Of a DNA stretch of 64,000 bases, positions 60,279 to 64,000 are shown piece by piece. Position 1 is the first letter of the stretch; the number at the start of each line of letters is the position of its first letter. The notes beneath the pieces were generated by a model that saw nothing but the letters and a program-made list of their open reading frames with translations, searched no databases and was not told the origin of the DNA. The stretch comes from Antedon mediterranea (Eukaryota > Echinodermata > Crinoidea > Comatulida > Antedonidae): assembly GCF_964355755.1 (NCBI RefSeq), contig NC_092670.1, positions 28,385,795-28,449,794 of the forward strand. The letters run 5' to 3'. The translations under genes and the position numbers were made by a program.

Positions 60279-60595
60279 ACTCGGGGTGCAGCAAAAGAAG
60301 CTGTAATGACGTCATAAGACGGGATGTGACGTCACATACACATCAATAACCTACCAAATACGGCTATATGGTACCATCTTCGAGACGTCATATGGCTGCA
60401 TCCGGATTGAAATCTAAAAATTCGGCTCTATAGATTTGAGGACATGTCCCTGTAGTATATTCATGCTAAATCCCGGCTCAATACTACAACTAATAAGGGA
60501 GGAGTAGTACTTTAAAAATCGCACTTTTTACTCAATAGTGTCCAGATGGAGGAGAAGGAGAAAATGAGTAAGTATTAGACTCGGGTACCCCGAGT
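60279..60595. repeat. CRE-bearing inverted-end module, copy 3
   Basis: Preceded by a right-half copy (about 60075-60258), as at 48247, and followed directly by L array 3. Confidence 0.7.
60307..60334. promoter_or_regulatory. Paired CRE sites, copy 3
   Basis: TGACGTCA at 60307 and 60327. Confidence 0.45.
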
Positions 60596-61794
60596 AAAAA
60601 TATTTATTTTCAATTAAAAAAAAAAGAAAAAAAATATCCCTAGAGGTTCGCCCCACTACTCAGAGCACTCAAACCTGAGCATTACCCGTTACGCCACAAA
60701 CCAGTAGATGACTGAAGAGCTGATAATATTCTATTTATATGAAATGAATTATCAATCAATGAAAAATAATGCCATGCAACTTTGTTTCTGATTTTAAAAA
60801 AGATCCATTTGTTTAGGCCTGTCATTCACAACCGTAAAAAATATCTCATTTTCAAAAAAAATGTTTATTTTCAATAAGAAAAAAAAAAGCAGTATCCCTA
60901 GAGGTTGGAACCTGCTACTGAGAGCACTCAAACCTGGGTATTACCCGTTACGCCACAAACCAGTAGAAGAGCTGATAATAGTCTATTTATATGAAATTAA
61001 TGATCAATCAATGAAAAATAATGCCATGCAACTTTGTTTCTGATTTTAAAAAAAGGTTCATTTGTTTAGGCCTGACATTTACAACCCTCAAAATATCTCA
61101 CTTTCAAAAACAATATTTATTTTCAATAAAAAAAAAAAAGAAACAAAATATCCCTAGAGGTTCGAACCCACTAGTGAGAGCACTCAAACTTGAGTATTAC
61201 CCGTTACGCCACAAACCAGTAGATGACTGAAGAGCTGATAATACTCTATTTATATGAAATAAATAATAAATCAATGAAAAATAATGCCATGCAACTTTGT
61301 TTCTGATTTTAAAAAAGGTCCACTTGTTTAGGCCTGATTTTTACAACTCTCAAAATATCTCACTTTCCCTAGAGGTTCGAACCCACTACTGAGAGCACTC
61401 AAACATGAGCATTATCCGTTACGCCACAAACCAGTAGATGACTGAGGAGCTGATAATAGTCTATTTATATGAAATGAATGATCAATCAATGAAAAATAAT
61501 GCCATGCAACTTTGTTTCAGATTTTAAAAAAGGTCCACTTGTTTAGGCCTGACATTTACAACCCTCAAAATATCTCACTTTCAAAAACAATATTTATTGT
61601 CTATTAAAAAAAAGAAAAGAAAAAAAATATTCGTAGAGGTTCGAACCCACTACTGAGAGAACTCAAACCTGAGCACTACTGGTTACCCCGCAAACCAGTA
61701 GATGAGTGAAGAGCTGATAATAGTCTATTTATATGAAATGCTGAATAATCCATCAATGTAAAATGATGTTATGCAACTTTGTTTCTGATTTAAA
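60596..61794 (-). repeat. Family L tRNA-like tandem array 3 (5 units)
   Basis: B-box-like sites near 60648, 60902, 61159, 61375 and 61637. The order of unit variants, including the spacer-deleted fourth unit, repeats arrays 2 and 4. The attgtctatt marker is at 54881, 61597 and 63829. Confidence 0.85.
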
Positions 61795-61873
61795 CAAGCA
61801 CGAATGTGCAATACTCGGGGTACAGCGAAAGAAGCTGTATACAGACGTATACAGTTAGAAAGTAAAGAAAATA

Positions 61874-61944
61874 GGTTTCGCCAGGGCTCGAACCGGGACC
61901 TTCTGCGTGTTAAGCAGACTTGACAACCACTACACTACGAAACC
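61874..61944 (-). tRNA. tRNA-Val(AAC)-like, family M
   Basis: 71 nt. Acceptor GGTTTCG/CGAAACC and anticodon stem are perfect, with loop TTAACAC. The T stem has one mismatch and the D stem one. It is preceded by a truncated CRE module (61795-61865). Confidence 0.57.
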
Positions 61945-62156
61945 TCTTACATTAAAAATGTGGGTTACAGAAAGTTTTTTTATCCATTTAAATTACAAAT
62001 AAATGGTAATAAGCACAAAGCAAAATAAACATGTGTAAAAGTGATAATTACCGATTACACAAAATAAGTATTTTAAAAAATAATAAAAATAAGATATACT
62101 CTGTATAATTATCATATTGCGTATACAGTACTTTTCACCATAAAGTTTAAAAAAAA

Positions 62157-62228
62157 GGTTTCGTCCGGGCTCGAACCAGGTACCTTCTGCGTGTTAAGCA
62201 AACGTGATAACCACTACGCCAAGAATCC
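62157..62228 (-). pseudogene. tRNA-Val(AAC)-like, family N
   Basis: 72 nt, same as 48092-48163 in all features checked. Confidence 0.6.
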
Positions 62229-62516
62229 GCATATAACCATATAACTACATAACGCTGTGGTGTGTGTCACACATTGTGGCTTCTTAATTAAACAAATTAA
62301 TGAACAAAAAATTAAAAATCCGGCTCTATAGCTTTGAGGACATGTCCCTGTAGTATGTTCATGCCAAATCCCAGCTCAATACTATAACGAATAAGGGAGG
62401 AGTAGTACTTTAAAAATCGCACTTTTTACTCAATAGTGTCCAGATGGAGGAAGAGAAGGAGAAAATGAGTAAGTACTAGACTCGGGTACCCCGAGTAAAA
62501 AGCACGAATGTTCGAT

Positions 62517-62822
62517 ACTCGGGGTGCAGCAAAAGAAGCTGTAATGACGTCATAAGACGGGATGTGACGTCACATACACATCAATAACCTACCAAATACG
62601 GCTATATGGTACCATCTTCGAGACATCATATGGCTGCATCCGGATTGAAATCTAAAAATCCGGCTCTATAGATTTGAGGACATGTCCCTGTAGTATATTC
62701 ATGCTAAATCCCAGCTCAATACTACAGCTAATAAGGGAGGAGTAGTACTTTAAAAATCGCACTTTTTACTCAATAGTGTCCAGATGGAGGAGAAGGAGAA
62801 AATAGACTCGGGTACCCCGAGT
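62517..62822. repeat. CRE-bearing inverted-end module, copy 4
   Basis: 306 bp. Like copy 1 it lacks the tgagtaagt segment near its right end. Confidence 0.7.
62545..62572. promoter_or_regulatory. Paired CRE sites, copy 4
   Basis: TGACGTCA at 62545 and 62565. Confidence 0.45.
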
Positions 62823-64000
62823 AAAAATATTTATTTTCAATTAAAAAAAAAAGAAAAAAAATATCCCTAGAGGTTCGCCCCACTACTCAGAGCACTCAAA
62901 CATGAGCATTACCCGTTACGCCACAAACCAGTAGATGACTGAAGAGCTGATAATATTCTATTTATATGAAATGAATTATCAATCAATGAAAAATAATGCC
63001 ATGCAACTTTGTTTCTGATTTTAAAAAAGATCCATTTGTTTAGGCCTGTCATTCACAACCCTAAAAAATATCTCATTTTCAAAAAAAATATTTATTTTCA
63101 ATAAGAAAAAAAAAAGCAGTATCCCTAGAGGTTGGAACCTGCTACTGAGAGCACTCAAACCTGGGTATTACCCGTTACGCCACAAACCAGTAGATAACTG
63201 AAGAGCTGATAATAGTCTATTTATATGAAATTAATGATCAATCAATGAAAAATAATGCCATGCAACTTTGTTTCTGATTTTAAAAAAAGGTTCATTTGTT
63301 TAGGCCTGACATTTACAACCCTCAAAATATCTCACTTTCAAAAACAATATTTATTTTCAATAAAAAAAAAAAGAAACAAAATATCCCTAGAGGTTCGAAC
63401 CCACTAGTGAGAGCACTCAAACTTGAGTATTACCCGTTACGCCACAAACCAGTAGATGACTGAAGAGCTGATAATACTCTATTTATATGAAATAAATAAT
63501 AAATCAATGAAAAATAATGCCATGCAACTTTGTTTCTGATTTTAAAAAAGGTCCACTTGTTTAGGCCTGATTTTTACAACTCTCAAAATATCTCACTTTC
63601 CCTAGAGGTTCGAACCCACTACTGAGAGCACTCAAACATGAGCATTATCCGTTACGCCACAAACCAGTAGATGACTGAGGAGCTGATAATAGTCTATTGA
63701 TATGAAATGAATGATCAATCAATGAAAAATAATGCCATGCAACTTTGTTTCAGATTTTAAAAAAGGTCCACTTTTTTAGGCCTGACATTTACAATCCTCA
63801 AAATATCTCACTTTCAAAAACAATATTTATTGTCTATTAAAAAAAAGAAAAGAAAAAAAATATTCGTAGAGGTTCGAACCCACTACTGAGAGAACTCAAA
63901 CCTGAGCACTACTGGTTACCCCGCAAACCAGTAGATGACTGAAGAGCTGATAACAGTCTATTTATATGAAATGAATGATCAATCAATGTAAAATGATGTT
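62823..64000 (-). repeat. Family L tRNA-like tandem array 4 (5 units, continues beyond window)
   Basis: B-box-like sites near 62871, 63128, 63388, 63604 and 63865. The unit order matches array 3 about 2.23 kb upstream. The window ends inside the array. Confidence 0.85.

Larger units (their letters stand above)
48041..64000 (-). repeat. Satellite B: compound array of tRNA-like and CRE-bearing modules
   Basis: 16 kb built from four recurring modules: L (about 255 bp, tRNA-like), M (about 250 bp with a 71 nt tRNA-Val-like core), N (about 200 bp with a 72 nt tRNA-Val-like core) and a 310 bp module with inverted ends and CRE sites. Block copies recur about 2.24 kb apart (59627/61874, 59919/62157) and about 5.94 kb apart (51709/57643, 51983/57926). 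All tRNA-like cores read on the minus strand. The open frames here are repeat translations. The array runs past the window end. Confidence 0.93.

Noticed and set aside
49724-61230. Short open frames such as 49724-49909, 55291-55512, 57153-57407 and 61021-61230
   Set aside because: Plus-strand translations of family L and CRE modules (recurring NPLLRALKPEHYPLRHKPVDD); they follow repeat copies, not gene structure.

Overview
This 64 kb window looks like heterochromatic DNA of a eukaryote, and I find no intact host protein-coding gene in it. It is built from two unrelated satellite domains and the transposons inserted in them. AT-rich satellite DNA, a Ty3/gypsy element of the tRNA-Trp-primed CsRn1 type, a Helentron-like element, a LINE tail and the palindromic taggcctagcctaggccta motif together suggest a marine invertebrate, possibly a deuterostome such as an echinoderm or hemichordate. 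That assignment is low-confidence inference.

Domain A (1-48040) is a satellite with a monomer of about 88 bp. It runs in the + orientation from 1 to about 31612, is inverted from about 31613 to 42008, and returns to + until about 48040. Monomer subtypes form a recurring B-C-D cassette. Higher-order repeats are visible: a 1900 bp unit in three consecutive copies (about 11515-17300), a segment of about 1.7 kb copied at an offset of 4652 bp, and units of 1213, 1734 and 1141 bp in the inverted part. Three LTR retrotransposons interrupt the domain. LTR-1 (17622-24531) has lost protease and reverse transcriptase, keeps a complete-looking integrase region, and is split inside RNase H by a 3768 bp terminal-inverted-repeat DNA transposon. 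That transposon carries a plausible spliced minus-strand gene. LTR-2 (24875-28238) has no recognisable pol. LTR-3 (42095-46142) keeps only about 365 bp between its LTRs, and its 3' LTR is split by a Helitron/Helentron-like element. For LTR-1 and LTR-2 the empty site and 4 bp target duplications can be read directly from the satellite.

Domain B (about 48041-64000) is a compound satellite assembled from modules, three of which are tRNA-like and all on the minus strand. Family L is a monomer of about 255 bp with Pol III A- and B-box-like sequences (33 copies in four arrays). Families M (71 nt) and N (72 nt) closely resemble tRNA-Val(AAC) (16 copies, several damaged). All three have a T-run just 3' of the tRNA-like body. 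A fourth module of about 310 bp has inverted ends and paired TGACGTCA (CRE) sites. A 5'-truncated LINE end and a second, inverted copy of the Helentron-like element are also embedded. Domain B therefore reads as a dense cluster of about 49 potential Pol III units, either a tRNA-derived satellite or a degenerating tRNA-Val gene cluster.
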